32,116 nt of DNA from Acidobacteriota bacterium (lineage in GTDB: Bacteria > Acidobacteriota > Vicinamibacteria > Vicinamibacterales > SCN-69-37), in assembly GCA_013203475.1 (NCBI GenBank), contig JABMNV010000067.1, forward strand, positions 1-32,116. The letters run 5' to 3'. The position numbers and the translations under genes were made by a program. How positions within the stretch are numbered: the stretch's first letter is position 1; each line of letters starts with the position of its first letter. Shown here in pieces: positions 15,830-24,626 of this stretch. The notes beneath the pieces are model-generated. The model saw nothing but the letters and a program-made list of their open reading frames with translations. It searched no databases and was not told the origin of the DNA.

Positions 15830-16185
15830 GGCCTGGCACGTTCCACGCGCACGAAGGAATGGTCGGCGGTTGGCACCGCCGCGGGCTTGCGAATCTCGAG
15901 CCGCACGGCCCGTATTTGAGGCACTCGCGCCAACAGCAGTCCGGCGCTCTCCTCAGCCATCGTCTCGAGGAGCTGAAAATGTCTGGACTGGATGAGTTCT
16001 GTGACGAACGCGACGACAAGGTCGTAGTCCACGGCATCAGGAATCGCATCGGACGCGGCGGCCGGACCGAAGTCATAGTCAATCTCGATGTCCAGAAACA
16101 CGGTCTGCGTCTGATCCCGTTCGTGCGGATAGATGCCGACAATGCAGTCGATGCGAAGATTGTGGAGTCCTGTCGTTCCCAACAT
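15826..16185 (-). CDS. folB: Dihydroneopterin aldolase
   Basis: A 119-residue enzyme of folate synthesis that splits dihydroneopterin into 6-hydroxymethyl-dihydropterin and glycolaldehyde. The opening GIYPHERDQTQTVFLDIEI matches the family, including the conserved glutamate. VDYDLV carries the conserved tyrosine, LLETMAEE the substrate-binding glutamate, and EIRKPAAV the catalytic lysine. The length is exactly typical. It overlaps the FolM-like reductase by four bases. No other fol gene is present in the window. The start at the ATG at 16185 gives the normal N-terminus, although the upstream bases lack a clear ribosome binding site. Confidence 0.93.
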   Translation of the reverse strand: MLGTTGLHNLRIDCIVGIYPHERDQTQTVFLDIEIDYDFGPAAASDAIPDAVDYDLVVAFVTELIQSRHFQLLETMAEESAGLLLARVPQIRAVRLEIRKPAAVPTADHSFVRVERARP

Positions 16186-16218
16186 GAGGAATTACCGTAA
16201 CACGCCGCGCGATGAACG

Positions 16219-17574
16219 TTACCTGGTGGCCACACGAGCCCGATAGGCGGCCCACAGCAGGGCTGCCGTCCCCACAATCGGCCCGACGGTCGCGCTCAAT
16301 CGCACGCCTGCCGAGACGATCGTGGGCCCCAGTCCAACCGACGCCAGGTGCTGCACCGACCACGCGGCATCAAGGCCGGCCGCCAGCGCCACCCAGAGCA
16401 ACCGGCCCACTCGGGGCTTTCGGGACACCGAGAACAACGCCCAGATGAGGGCCAGGTCGAAGGCGACCCAGCGCGTCAGCGCGAGTGTGGAAAAACCGAA
16501 GAGTGGAGCCTGGCCGGCGACCGCGCACGCCGCCAGCAGGATCGTCCACCCCACCAGCGGAACGCCGACCGCCCATGGGGGCCCGTTCGGGTGCTGCGTC
16601 AGTGAGCGCCAGGCGAATCGCACCAAGCACCCCCCGGCAAACCCCTGCAGCACATCGAGGATCACCAGCGGCGCTGGCCCCCGGTCCCACACCAGCGACA
16701 CGTCGTCCCACCGCGCCGGATGAAGGCGCTCACGGAATCGCCTGAGGCCATCAAAGTCGTACAGCGGTCTTGTCACAATGCGCGCGGCGCGGAGCCACCA
16801 CGAGACACGTCCCGACAGCGGAGTGAGCCCTGGCGTGATCCAATGGTCGTCACGCGCGACCGCCCGAATGGCCGTGTCGATGATCAGTTCCGTGGTGCCA
16901 TTGGGTGCCGCGCGACTCCGAAAGACGTCTTCGAGCAGCCATCCGCCGCCTTCGTAAATCGGCACCGCAGACAGAAATTCGATGACCACACCGGCCCGCT
17001 CGGCCAGCACGTACAGATGTTCCTCAGGCGCATGGAACGGTTCGATGGTCAGCAGAAACCGCATGGGCTCAATCGACCGTGTGTCGAGCCAATCGGCGCA
17101 CAACTGGTCCACGGCCATCCGAAGCGGTGTCCCAGGCGACAACTCAGCGGGAGCGACGACGCGCGCGGTGACGCCCTTGGCCCGCGCTCGCCTCAGCTGT
17201 TCTCGGAGTTTATGGGGACGCTGCAACGCCTTCGTCCAGGAATCAAGATGCAGCACCGATTGACGTCCCAATGTCAGGCGCCTGAACCCATCAAACGGTC
17301 GAAGATCGTCGACGCCAAAAAATACCGGGCGGCGGCGTTGGCGTCGGGCCGCATCCGAAAAACGTCGCGCAGCGGTGGCTCGAAGCGCGACATCCACCAG
17401 CGGGGATCCGACGGCGATCCACGACCGGCCGGCGTCCAGGTACGGCACCACCGCTCCTGTCCCACCATCCACACCCGTGTCGCGCCACCATCGGATGTGA
17501 GATTCCAGGCTTTGAAACGACACGGCGTCGCGGCCGTGCTGCTTCAGGACGTCGAGCCACTCCGCAGAGGACAC
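16219..17574 (-). CDS. MprF-like acyltransferase (DUF2156) with C-terminal membrane domain
   Basis: A 451-residue protein. Residues ~15-300 match the DUF2156/phosphatidylglycerol lysyltransferase fold (two GNAT-like halves): SFQSLESHIRWW, IAVGSPL, HKLREQLRRARAKGV, and the late LYDFDGLRRFRERLHPARW, which corresponds to the conserved end of MprF domains. Residues ~302-445 are hydrophobic, with about four to five membrane segments. MprF has its membrane part before the transferase; here the order is reversed. MprF proteins move an aminoacyl group from tRNA to a lipid; whether this one does so is unknown. The GTG start at 17574 lies eight bases after the peptidase E gene. FolB follows after 33 bp. 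Confidence 0.82.
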   Translation of the reverse strand: MSSAEWLDVLKQHGRDAVSFQSLESHIRWWRDTGVDGGTGAVVPYLDAGRSWIAVGSPLVDVALRATAARRFSDAARRQRRRPVFFGVDDLRPFDGFRRLTLGRQSVLHLDSWTKALQRPHKLREQLRRARAKGVTARVVAPAELSPGTPLRMAVDQLCADWLDTRSIEPMRFLLTIEPFHAPEEHLYVLAERAGVVIEFLSAVPIYEGGGWLLEDVFRSRAAPNGTTELIIDTAIRAVARDDHWITPGLTPLSGRVSWWLRAARIVTRPLYDFDGLRRFRERLHPARWDDVSLVWDRGPAPLVILDVLQGFAGGCLVRFAWRSLTQHPNGPPWAVGVPLVGWTILLAACAVAGQAPLFGFSTLALTRWVAFDLALIWALFSVSRKPRVGRLLWVALAAGLDAAWSVQHLASVGLGPTIVSAGVRLSATVGPIVGTAALLWAAYRARVATR

Positions 17575-17582
17575 GCGAAGGG

Positions 17583-18416
17583 TCAGACGACGTCTGGCAC
17601 GTCGGCGATTCGATCCGGTTCGATGACACGTTCGACGGCCTGATTGCCGACGCGGCTCACGTAGTACACCTTAGCGTCGGCCCTGGTCGACACCACGCGC
17701 GTGACCTCGTTGTCTTCGAAGTAGATACCGGCGTCGTTGTCGCAGGCGTACCCGGGTTTCATCTCACCGGACCCAATCAGTTTCTGATACAGCGGGCGGC
17801 GTCCCGGCTCACGGTCGTAATGCGGGCTGTGACTCCCCTTGAGGAACCCCAGGCAGTGCACGGTTGACAGTTCCTTCGGCCTGGAATCGGTCGTGCCTTC
17901 TTCGAACCAGCACAGCGATCCCGCACTGGCTCCACCGAGGACAATGCCGCGATCCCACGCTTGCCGGAGCACGAGGTCGATTCCCTGTGCCTTCCAGATT
18001 GCCTGTTGATTCAAGGTATTGCCTCCCGAGACGACGATGCCGTCCACCGAGAGAAAGACCTCTTCCCAGCTGCGGCTCTGCTGCGTGCTGGCAATGAAGC
18101 TCTCCTGCACGGACGGCTCGACGTCGAGCGGGGCACAGTTGCGATACCAGCTGATGATGCCGTTCGGCGAGTCAGCGGACGCTGTCGGCAAGTAACAGAG
18201 TTTCGGGCGTGGCTTGCCGGTGAGTTCGGCCATGTAGCGGAGGAAACTGGTGCCGAATCCGCCGCCTGCAATCAAGATTTTCCGCATACTTCTCGCGCTC
18301 CCTGTTTGAGGTGTGACTCGGTCTGACGCCAGCGCCTCGACGACATCAGTCAGGCGACTGGCGGCCACGCTGGCTGCGCCGATCGCGGTGGTGGCAATGA
18401 ACGCTCGTCGTTCCAT
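17583..18416 (-). CDS. Peptidase E-like (S51 family) with twin-arginine signal
   Basis: A 277-residue peptidase of the dipeptidase E/cyanophycinase family. The N-terminus MERRAFIATTAIGAAS is a likely twin-arginine signal (RR at 3-4, then a hydrophobic stretch), so the protein is probably exported. The catalytic domain starts at RKILIAGGGFGTSF (45-58); the nucleophile is S164 in LGGASAGSLCWF and a likely catalytic histidine is H199 in HSPHYDRE. The classical PepE is cytoplasmic and cleaves Asp-X dipeptides, so the signal is notable. A start at the methionine at position 44 would give a cytoplasmic enzyme without the signal; the twin-arginine opening argues for the longer form. Confidence 0.9.
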   Translation of the reverse strand: MERRAFIATTAIGAASVAASRLTDVVEALASDRVTPQTGSARSMRKILIAGGGFGTSFLRYMAELTGKPRPKLCYLPTASADSPNGIISWYRNCAPLDVEPSVQESFIASTQQSRSWEEVFLSVDGIVVSGGNTLNQQAIWKAQGIDLVLRQAWDRGIVLGGASAGSLCWFEEGTTDSRPKELSTVHCLGFLKGSHSPHYDREPGRRPLYQKLIGSGEMKPGYACDNDAGIYFEDNEVTRVVSTRADAKVYYVSRVGNQAVERVIEPDRIADVPDVV

Positions 18417-18470
18417 GACGAATGATACTCCGGTCCCTGCTGACTGCTGCGCTTCAAAGAAGCCGAGGCG

Positions 18471-19826
18471 TCAGGGTGAAACTACCTGGCGCTGGCCATC
18501 CGGTTCCGCAGGGGCACTCGGTGGAGTGTCAGACACCTTCTGCAAGATGACGTAGCTGAGGATGACGAGCAGGAGCAGTGAGAACAGGGCAATCCCCTGT
18601 CCCACGGCGGGCCGCAGACCGAGCTGTTCGATCGTGACCCACCCCATCGCGGCCCAGATGAGTGGGCCGGTGATGGCGGAAAAACGACCGACCATCCCGT
18701 AGAGGCCGTAGAACTCACCGATACGGTCTGGTGGCGCCAGGCGCAGCATGTACGGCCGGTCGGCGGCCCAGACACCGCCGAGCGCGAATCCGGCGGAACA
18801 CGCCACGGCGTACAGGGTCCACATCGGCAGGGCCAGAATGCCGACCAGGGCCGCGCCCGTGAAGATCACCATCCAGGCGCACAGGACGTAGTTCAGCGTG
18901 CGTCGAGGGCCGAGGCGGTCGGCCATGATGCCCCACACGAATCCGCCGACGATGGCGAATGAGATGGCGGCCAGCATCACGATGGACGCCTGGTCCTTGC
19001 CCTGTGCCTCAGTCAGGCCCGTCGCGACCGCGACGTTCGTGGTGTAGAGCGCCATGACAATGATGACGGTGTTGATGGCGTCGGTGTAGAACACGCGCCC
19101 GACGAGGAAACGGAGCAACCCCGGATAGCGCTGGGTCGATCGCAGCGTGCGAATCGTCTCGCGCGTCGACTCTCGAACCATGCCGACCGAGATGGGCCGC
19201 GGATACGGATTACCGCGCTCGCGGACAAAGAAGAAACAGGGCAACGCGAACAGCAGGAACAGTATGCCCACGAGGGTGAAGGTCAACGGCAGGTTGTCGG
19301 TGACGATCCAGCTGATGCCCACTGCGACAAACGAACCGACGTAGCCGAAGCCGACGCCAATGCCGCCAATTTTCCCTCGGTTCTTCTCGGTACTGACTTC
19401 CGGCAGCAACGCGTCGTAAAACTGCAGGCCCGCCTGATAAGCCATGTTGGCAATGACGAAGCAGACGGCCGTGACCCAGAAACCTGACCGCGCCAGAACC
19501 ACCGTGAAACCGACGCACACGAGCGTGCTCACGACAAGGAACGGCATGCGGCGACGGGCACGGTCTGTCATGGCCCCCAGCAGCGGCGACACCAGGAAGA
19601 TCACCGACATCGACAAAGCCGTGATCAGGCCGAGCGTGCGATCGGCCCTGCCGGCGCCGACCGCATCGAGCACCACCATCGGAAAATACAACGACACAAC
19701 GCCCATCGAAAAGATGGTGTTCGCCAGGTCGTACAGCACCCAACTGGCCACTGCGCGCCTGGACGGCATGAGCTGGTTCGGCAGCTGGCGACGGTCCAGA
19801 TTGGCCACGCCGGTATGATGCATCAT
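18471..19826 (-). CDS. MFS transporter of the UMF1/Atg22 type
   Basis: An inner-membrane transporter of about 451 residues with twelve likely membrane segments. The N-terminal SWVLYDLANTIFSMGV is the hallmark of the UMF1 branch (related to the yeast vacuolar amino-acid exporter Atg22). Inside loops show the MFS pattern GAMTDRARRRMPFL. The substrate is unknown, possibly amino acids. The frame is open to an ATG at 19883, but codon use resembles coding sequence only from about 19826, where ATGATGCATCAT lies. A TATATT box (19850-19855, minus strand) sits 24 bases upstream and would place a promoter inside the longer version. A shorter start at 19769 (MPSRRAVASW) is also possible. Confidence 0.87.
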   Translation of the reverse strand: MMHHTGVANLDRRQLPNQLMPSRRAVASWVLYDLANTIFSMGVVSLYFPMVVLDAVGAGRADRTLGLITALSMSVIFLVSPLLGAMTDRARRRMPFLVVSTLVCVGFTVVLARSGFWVTAVCFVIANMAYQAGLQFYDALLPEVSTEKNRGKIGGIGVGFGYVGSFVAVGISWIVTDNLPLTFTLVGILFLLFALPCFFFVRERGNPYPRPISVGMVRESTRETIRTLRSTQRYPGLLRFLVGRVFYTDAINTVIIVMALYTTNVAVATGLTEAQGKDQASIVMLAAISFAIVGGFVWGIMADRLGPRRTLNYVLCAWMVIFTGAALVGILALPMWTLYAVACSAGFALGGVWAADRPYMLRLAPPDRIGEFYGLYGMVGRFSAITGPLIWAAMGWVTIEQLGLRPAVGQGIALFSLLLLVILSYVILQKVSDTPPSAPAEPDGQRQVVSP

Positions 19827-19918
19827 TAGAAAACGTGCCGCCAAGCCGGAATATAGAGGGACTGGCGCCGTCATGACTTTCATGCGTCTGTCGGGATAGG
19901 CTTAGGCCACCGTTCCCA

Positions 19919-21136
19919 ATGCCTGACGCCAATCCCCTGACTCTTGCACCGACCGCCGCCCGCCGGCATTGGTTTCGGGATGTCGGCTTGGCCGCAGGGT
20001 TTCTCTACGATTGCGTGGCCGGTGAGCGCCAGACGCTCTTCAAGCGACTGACGGGACAACCTGTCGTGACCAGTCATGTGACCACCGAGCCGGGGCGCCA
20101 GCCCGTGGCCTATGACCTGTACGTGCCTCCGCGAGAACGGCGTGCGCCCCGAGCCGCGCTGGTGTTGACACACGGATTCACAGAGGAGGGAGCGAGCGAT
20201 TCCCGATTGCAGGCGCTGGCCCGTCGTCTGGCCCGGATGGGGTGGCTGGTGATGGTGCCTCAGTTGCCGCAGATGCGCCGCTATCGTCTCGGCATCGAGG
20301 ACATCGAAGACCTTGAGACGGCGATGCGCGCACTCGCCGCCCGCGCCGACGTGGCGGGCGCTCGCGTGGGCGTGTTGGCCTTCAGTTTCGGCGCGGCCCC
20401 CGTGCTCTTCGGTCTGGCCCACGAAGCCATTCGCACACGCACGAGTTTCGCTTTGGTGTTTGGCAGTTGTTTCGACGTCCGACACGCGATGAAGTACATG
20501 TTGACGGGCGCCTACGACCAAGCGGGCTTATCTGGGCAGGTGCCGCTCGAAGCGGCCGGGGATGTTCGTTGGAGGTTCCTCAAGGGGAACCTGCATCTTC
20601 TTCCGGATTCCCCCACACGTGAGCACTTCCTTCGCATGCTGGACGCACGGATTGCCGATCCGTCGGTCCTGGTCGACCCGACCGTGTTCTCTGAACCCGA
20701 ACGCGAGCTGTTCGCCCTGATCGAGAACCGCGACCCTGATCGTTTCGAGTCGCTTTACGCCCCCGCGGCCCCACGCCTCGACCCCTGGATACGCTCCCTG
20801 TCGCCGGTCACGGTGGCGTCGCAGATTACGACACCACTGGTGATCATCCACAGCGTGGCCGATCGCAAGACCCACTACAGCGAGAGCCTCGCCCTGAGCC
20901 GCGCGGTCACCAACGCGCCGCCGCCGGTGCTGGCAATTGTCCACGTATTTTCCCACGTGGAAATCTCACTTCGCGGGCTGTCGTTCGCGTCCTTGGCGCG
21001 GGAAATACTCCCAAGCCTTCGCCTGATGTGGACCGTCGCCGTCAGGCTCGTGACCGAGCTTCGGGCGCCCGACCAAGAGGCGGTGGCCCTGCAAGAGCGC
21101 CAATGCGAGCCCTTCACCTCTAACGAAGCGGAGTAG
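19919..21136 (+). CDS. Alpha/beta hydrolase
   Basis: A 405-residue hydrolase. The fold is marked by LVLTHGF (81-87, oxyanion loop), the nucleophile elbow AFSFG with S156, an acid residue D315 in IIHSVADRKT and the histidine H346 in VFSHVEI. About 60 residues precede the core domain and a long C-terminal segment (350-405) follows. There is no signal peptide; a hydrophobic stretch near residue 25 is short. The substrate cannot be predicted; esterases, thioesterases and peptidases share this pattern. It is divergent from the MFS gene and convergent with the BNR-protein gene, 12 bp away, so it is expressed alone. Confidence 0.87.
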   Translation: MPDANPLTLAPTAARRHWFRDVGLAAGFLYDCVAGERQTLFKRLTGQPVVTSHVTTEPGRQPVAYDLYVPPRERRAPRAALVLTHGFTEEGASDSRLQALARRLARMGWLVMVPQLPQMRRYRLGIEDIEDLETAMRALAARADVAGARVGVLAFSFGAAPVLFGLAHEAIRTRTSFALVFGSCFDVRHAMKYMLTGAYDQAGLSGQVPLEAAGDVRWRFLKGNLHLLPDSPTREHFLRMLDARIADPSVLVDPTVFSEPERELFALIENRDPDRFESLYAPAAPRLDPWIRSLSPVTVASQITTPLVIIHSVADRKTHYSESLALSRAVTNAPPPVLAIVHVFSHVEISLRGLSFASLAREILPSLRLMWTVAVRLVTELRAPDQEAVALQERQCEPFTSNEAE

Positions 21137-21148
21137 CGAAGGCTGGCG

Positions 21149-24100
21149 CTACTTGCCGGACGGTTTTCCGGAAATCACCGTGCCGATCCCTTTATCGCGC
21201 AGCATCTTGTTGAAGTCGGCGAGATCGGTGTCACGGATGACGTTCATCTGTTGCTGGTGGGTGCCGAGGCTCTCCTTATACATCTCGTGCACGGCCCGGT
21301 GCGCCTCGGTTGGCGCGAAGTCGTGTCCGGAGATATAGCCGGCCAAGCTGGAGATCTTGGCGTACAACTGGCGCGGATACCGAAGCGTGTCCTGGCCGCC
21401 CACAAGCCGCAGGTCCGTCAGTTCCATCTCAAGGTCGATGATCTTCTCGTCGATGGCCGTGATCTGCTTGTTGATCTCGGCAGAGTCGTCGCGTCCGCTG
21501 AGCAAGCCACGCAGGTCGCCGAGCTGTGCACGCACGCGCTCTGCCTCGCTGATGACCGCCGCAACATCATTCTGGTTCGCCCGCAATTCAAGCTGCATTG
21601 CAAACTGCGCGGCGATGTCAGCGTCAGACCCGGCAGACTTGGGGTCTTTGAGCACCACAAGCGGTTGCTCCTGAGTCTCGCGATCACCAACCTTGATCCG
21701 AAACGTGTAGTGTCCAGGAGGGGCCAGCGGCGAGACAGTACCGCCGTCGCCCGGTGTCCGCGTCCCGCTGTCGTTGAGATCGACATGCGGGTGACCGAGG
21801 GGCTTCGTGCGCATGACCGCCCGCTCGGATGACTCGTAGCGCAGGTTCCACGTCGCGCGGTTAATGCCAGCCTTGGCGGGCTGGTTCTTGAGCGAGCGCA
21901 CGACCTCACCGGCCGCGTCGAGAATCTCGATGGTGACCTGAGTGCGTCGGGGTTTCTTGGCCGACTCCATCTCGTCCGCCCGGGCCCCACTGTTGCCTGG
22001 AATGCCCGGATCGGCCGCAGCCGCCACCTCGGGGGTGTCAGCCGCGTCCGTCTGGTTCGACGCGTCAGCCACGGCATCACTCAACCAGTAGCTGACTGAT
22101 GCGCCCGCCGACGGATTGCGACCCGCGGCCGGATCGTTGCCACTGGCCGCGCCCTCCACAGACAGAAACCGGTACGCGTCGCGCGGAGTGAACACATGAA
22201 CGTCTGACGCGCGCACGGCATCCGTGATCTGCTGCAGCGGAGTGATGTCGTCCATGATCCAGAAACCGCGACCGTACGTGGCGACCACCAAATCGTTGAA
22301 GTGCGGCTGAATCGTCAGCCAATGCACCGGGACGTGCGGCAGGTTGCTCTGCAACGACTGCCACGCTCCCCCATCGTCAACACTGACGAACAGTCCGGCC
22401 GCCGTGCCGACATAGAGCAGGCCGCGACGCTTGGGATCCTCACGGATGACGTGCGTGTACGACAGCGGACCGTGCGGGATGGCTCCATCGGCCACCGCCT
22501 CGGTCTGCCAACCACTGCCCGACGCTGGCGATCCCGTGTGCCCGTCGAGGCGCGTCCACGTGCGACCGTAGTCGGCCGTCTTATAGAGAAACGGCTCGAA
22601 AATGCCAATCTGATGGGCGTCGACGGCCACGTAGGCCGTGCCGGCCGCATGCGGCGATGGCTCGATGTTCGAGATCGTGCTGAATTTCGGCAGGTCGGGG
22701 ATGTTGCCGGACACGTTCGTCCAGTCTGTTCCACCATTGCGGGTGACATGCACGAGGCCGTCGTTGGTGCCGGCCCAAATCACATCCTCCTCCAGTGGCG
22801 ACTCCGCAATCGCGAAGAGCACGGCGCCGTAGGTTGGACTGGTGTCGTCGAACGTGAGACCGCCGGTCTTCTGGAGCAACTGTGGATCACCCGTCGAGAG
22901 GTCAGGACTGATCACGCGCCAGCTCACGCCGCCATCAGTCGTCCGGTGGACAACCTGGCTGCCGACGAACACCTTGTTGTCGTTGTGCGGTGATATGTGA
23001 ATCGGGAACGTCCATTGGAATCGAAATCGAACGTCGCCGGCCGCCCACCCTTCCGGGTTGTCGGGCCAGGGGCTCACATTGCGCGAGACACCGGTGGTGA
23101 CGTCGTGGACGTCGAGAATACCGTCGTAACACCCAGACCAGATGGTGTTGCCGTCCGAGGTCGGCACCGAGAAGCCCGACTCGCATCCGCCGACGGATCG
23201 CCACTCACCGATTGGAATGCTGCCGCCGGTGAGGCTGTTGCTTGGCCCGCGTCGGCTCGCACCATCCTGACGGTTGCCCATGACGAAGTACGGCACTTTG
23301 TTGTCCACGGCAACGTGGTACATCTGCGCGATCGGCATCTGCGGCCTCAGCCAACTCTTACCGCGGTTGGTCGAGATCGAGACGCCGCCGTCATTGCCCA
23401 CAGCCATGCGATTGGGCAGCAACGGATCGATCCACATATCGTGATTGTCGCCGCCGGCATTGCCCGATGTCCACGTGCGCCCACCGTCCAAACTGCGCCG
23501 GTGACGCGTGGCCATCGTATGCAGTTCGTCAGGGTCATCCGGTGAGACGGCAAGGCGTGTGTAATAGAGCGGCCGCTGCATGAGATCGTGGTCTGAACTC
23601 ACCGCGTTCCAACTCGCGCCGCCATCGTCAGATCGGTACAACGTTCCGTGTCCCGGATCGACAGGCGCGATCAGGCCGTTGCTCGAGGTTTCGATGAGGG
23701 CGTAGACCCGCTTCGAGTCGGCCTTGGTCATGCCCAATCCGATTTTGCCGATGGGGCCGGACGGCAGGCCGCGGGTCCCAGTCAGATTCTTCCAGGTGTC
23801 GCCCCCGTCCTTGCTCATCCACAATCCCCCGCCAGGTCCGCCGCTGGTACGTCCCCATGTGCGAATCAGCAAGGGCCATGTGCCGGCGAACATGATGTTC
23901 GGGTTGTTCGGGTCCATCACCACGTCGGCCGCGCCCGTATGCTCGTCGACGAACAGCACACGCTCCCACGTTTTGCCCGCGTCCTTCGTCCGGAACACGC
24001 CGCGCTCCTGCTGCGGACCGTAGGCATGCCCCATCGCGGCGGCAAACACCACCTCGGGATGAAGGGGGTCGACGACGATGCGCCCGATGCGGCCGGTCTT

Positions 24101-24562
24101 GTCGAGCCCCATGTGTTGCCACGAGTCACCGCCATCCACCGACTTGTAGATGCCATTACCGGTGAGGACATTCGAGCGAATGAACGTCTCGCCCGTCCCG
24201 GCCCAGATCACGTTCGTGTTGACCGAGTCGATCGCCAACGCACCCACCGACGCCACGGGCTGATCATCGAAGACCGGCTCCCAGGTGGCGCCCGCGTCAG
24301 TCGTCCGGAAGATGCCCCCTGAAGCAGCGCCGATGAAGTAGGTGTTCGCATCACCTGGCACGCCGGCCACGGCGGACACGCGATTGCCAACGGGACCAAT
24401 ATAACGATAGGTCAGCTGATCAAACGGGCCATCTGCAACAGCCTCCTTGGACGGTGCCGGCTCCTGGGCGAACGGAATCGCGCCGAGGCTGGCGACCAGC
24501 ACACACGCAGTCGCGGCGATCAGGCCGGTCCGGATCAACTGTCGAGGTATCGCGAGTTTCAT
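21149..24562 (-). CDS. Large secreted BNR/VPS10-like repeat protein
   Basis: A 1137-residue exported protein. A signal peptide (about 1-32, ending near PFAQEP) is followed by two beta-propeller-like regions with roughly ten Asp-box/BNR repeats, such as SVDGGDSWQ, TKDAGKTWE, SKDGGDTWK, SDDGGASWN, SLDGGRTW and TTDGGVSW. These are typical of sortilin/VPS10-like and xyloglucanase-like propellers. About residues 760-890 hold a low-complexity Ala/Asp-rich linker. A beta-rich piece (~900-960) and a helical C-terminus (~970-1110) follow. No catalytic residues can be named, so it may bind sugar or protein rather than cleave it. It is divergent from the VOC-cupin gene. Such proteins are frequent in Acidobacteriota (recollection). 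Confidence 0.9.
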   Translation of the reverse strand: MKLAIPRQLIRTGLIAATACVLVASLGAIPFAQEPAPSKEAVADGPFDQLTYRYIGPVGNRVSAVAGVPGDANTYFIGAASGGIFRTTDAGATWEPVFDDQPVASVGALAIDSVNTNVIWAGTGETFIRSNVLTGNGIYKSVDGGDSWQHMGLDKTGRIGRIVVDPLHPEVVFAAAMGHAYGPQQERGVFRTKDAGKTWERVLFVDEHTGAADVVMDPNNPNIMFAGTWPLLIRTWGRTSGGPGGGLWMSKDGGDTWKNLTGTRGLPSGPIGKIGLGMTKADSKRVYALIETSSNGLIAPVDPGHGTLYRSDDGGASWNAVSSDHDLMQRPLYYTRLAVSPDDPDELHTMATRHRRSLDGGRTWTSGNAGGDNHDMWIDPLLPNRMAVGNDGGVSISTNRGKSWLRPQMPIAQMYHVAVDNKVPYFVMGNRQDGASRRGPSNSLTGGSIPIGEWRSVGGCESGFSVPTSDGNTIWSGCYDGILDVHDVTTGVSRNVSPWPDNPEGWAAGDVRFRFQWTFPIHISPHNDNKVFVGSQVVHRTTDGGVSWRVISPDLSTGDPQLLQKTGGLTFDDTSPTYGAVLFAIAESPLEEDVIWAGTNDGLVHVTRNGGTDWTNVSGNIPDLPKFSTISNIEPSPHAAGTAYVAVDAHQIGIFEPFLYKTADYGRTWTRLDGHTGSPASGSGWQTEAVADGAIPHGPLSYTHVIREDPKRRGLLYVGTAAGLFVSVDDGGAWQSLQSNLPHVPVHWLTIQPHFNDLVVATYGRGFWIMDDITPLQQITDAVRASDVHVFTPRDAYRFLSVEGAASGNDPAAGRNPSAGASVSYWLSDAVADASNQTDAADTPEVAAAADPGIPGNSGARADEMESAKKPRRTQVTIEILDAAGEVVRSLKNQPAKAGINRATWNLRYESSERAVMRTKPLGHPHVDLNDSGTRTPGDGGTVSPLAPPGHYTFRIKVGDRETQEQPLVVLKDPKSAGSDADIAAQFAMQLELRANQNDVAAVISEAERVRAQLGDLRGLLSGRDDSAEINKQITAIDEKIIDLEMELTDLRLVGGQDTLRYPRQLYAKISSLAGYISGHDFAPTEAHRAVHEMYKESLGTHQQQMNVIRDTDLADFNKMLRDKGIGTVISGKPSGK

Positions 24563-24626
24563 GGGACGGAAGTGTACCTTGAATCCACTAGCCTCCGGTG
24601 CACGTCGCCTCTATGATTCAAGCACG

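Noticed and set aside
15068-15919. A 283-codon plus-strand frame
   Set aside because: Shadow of the FolM-like reductase and FolB genes.
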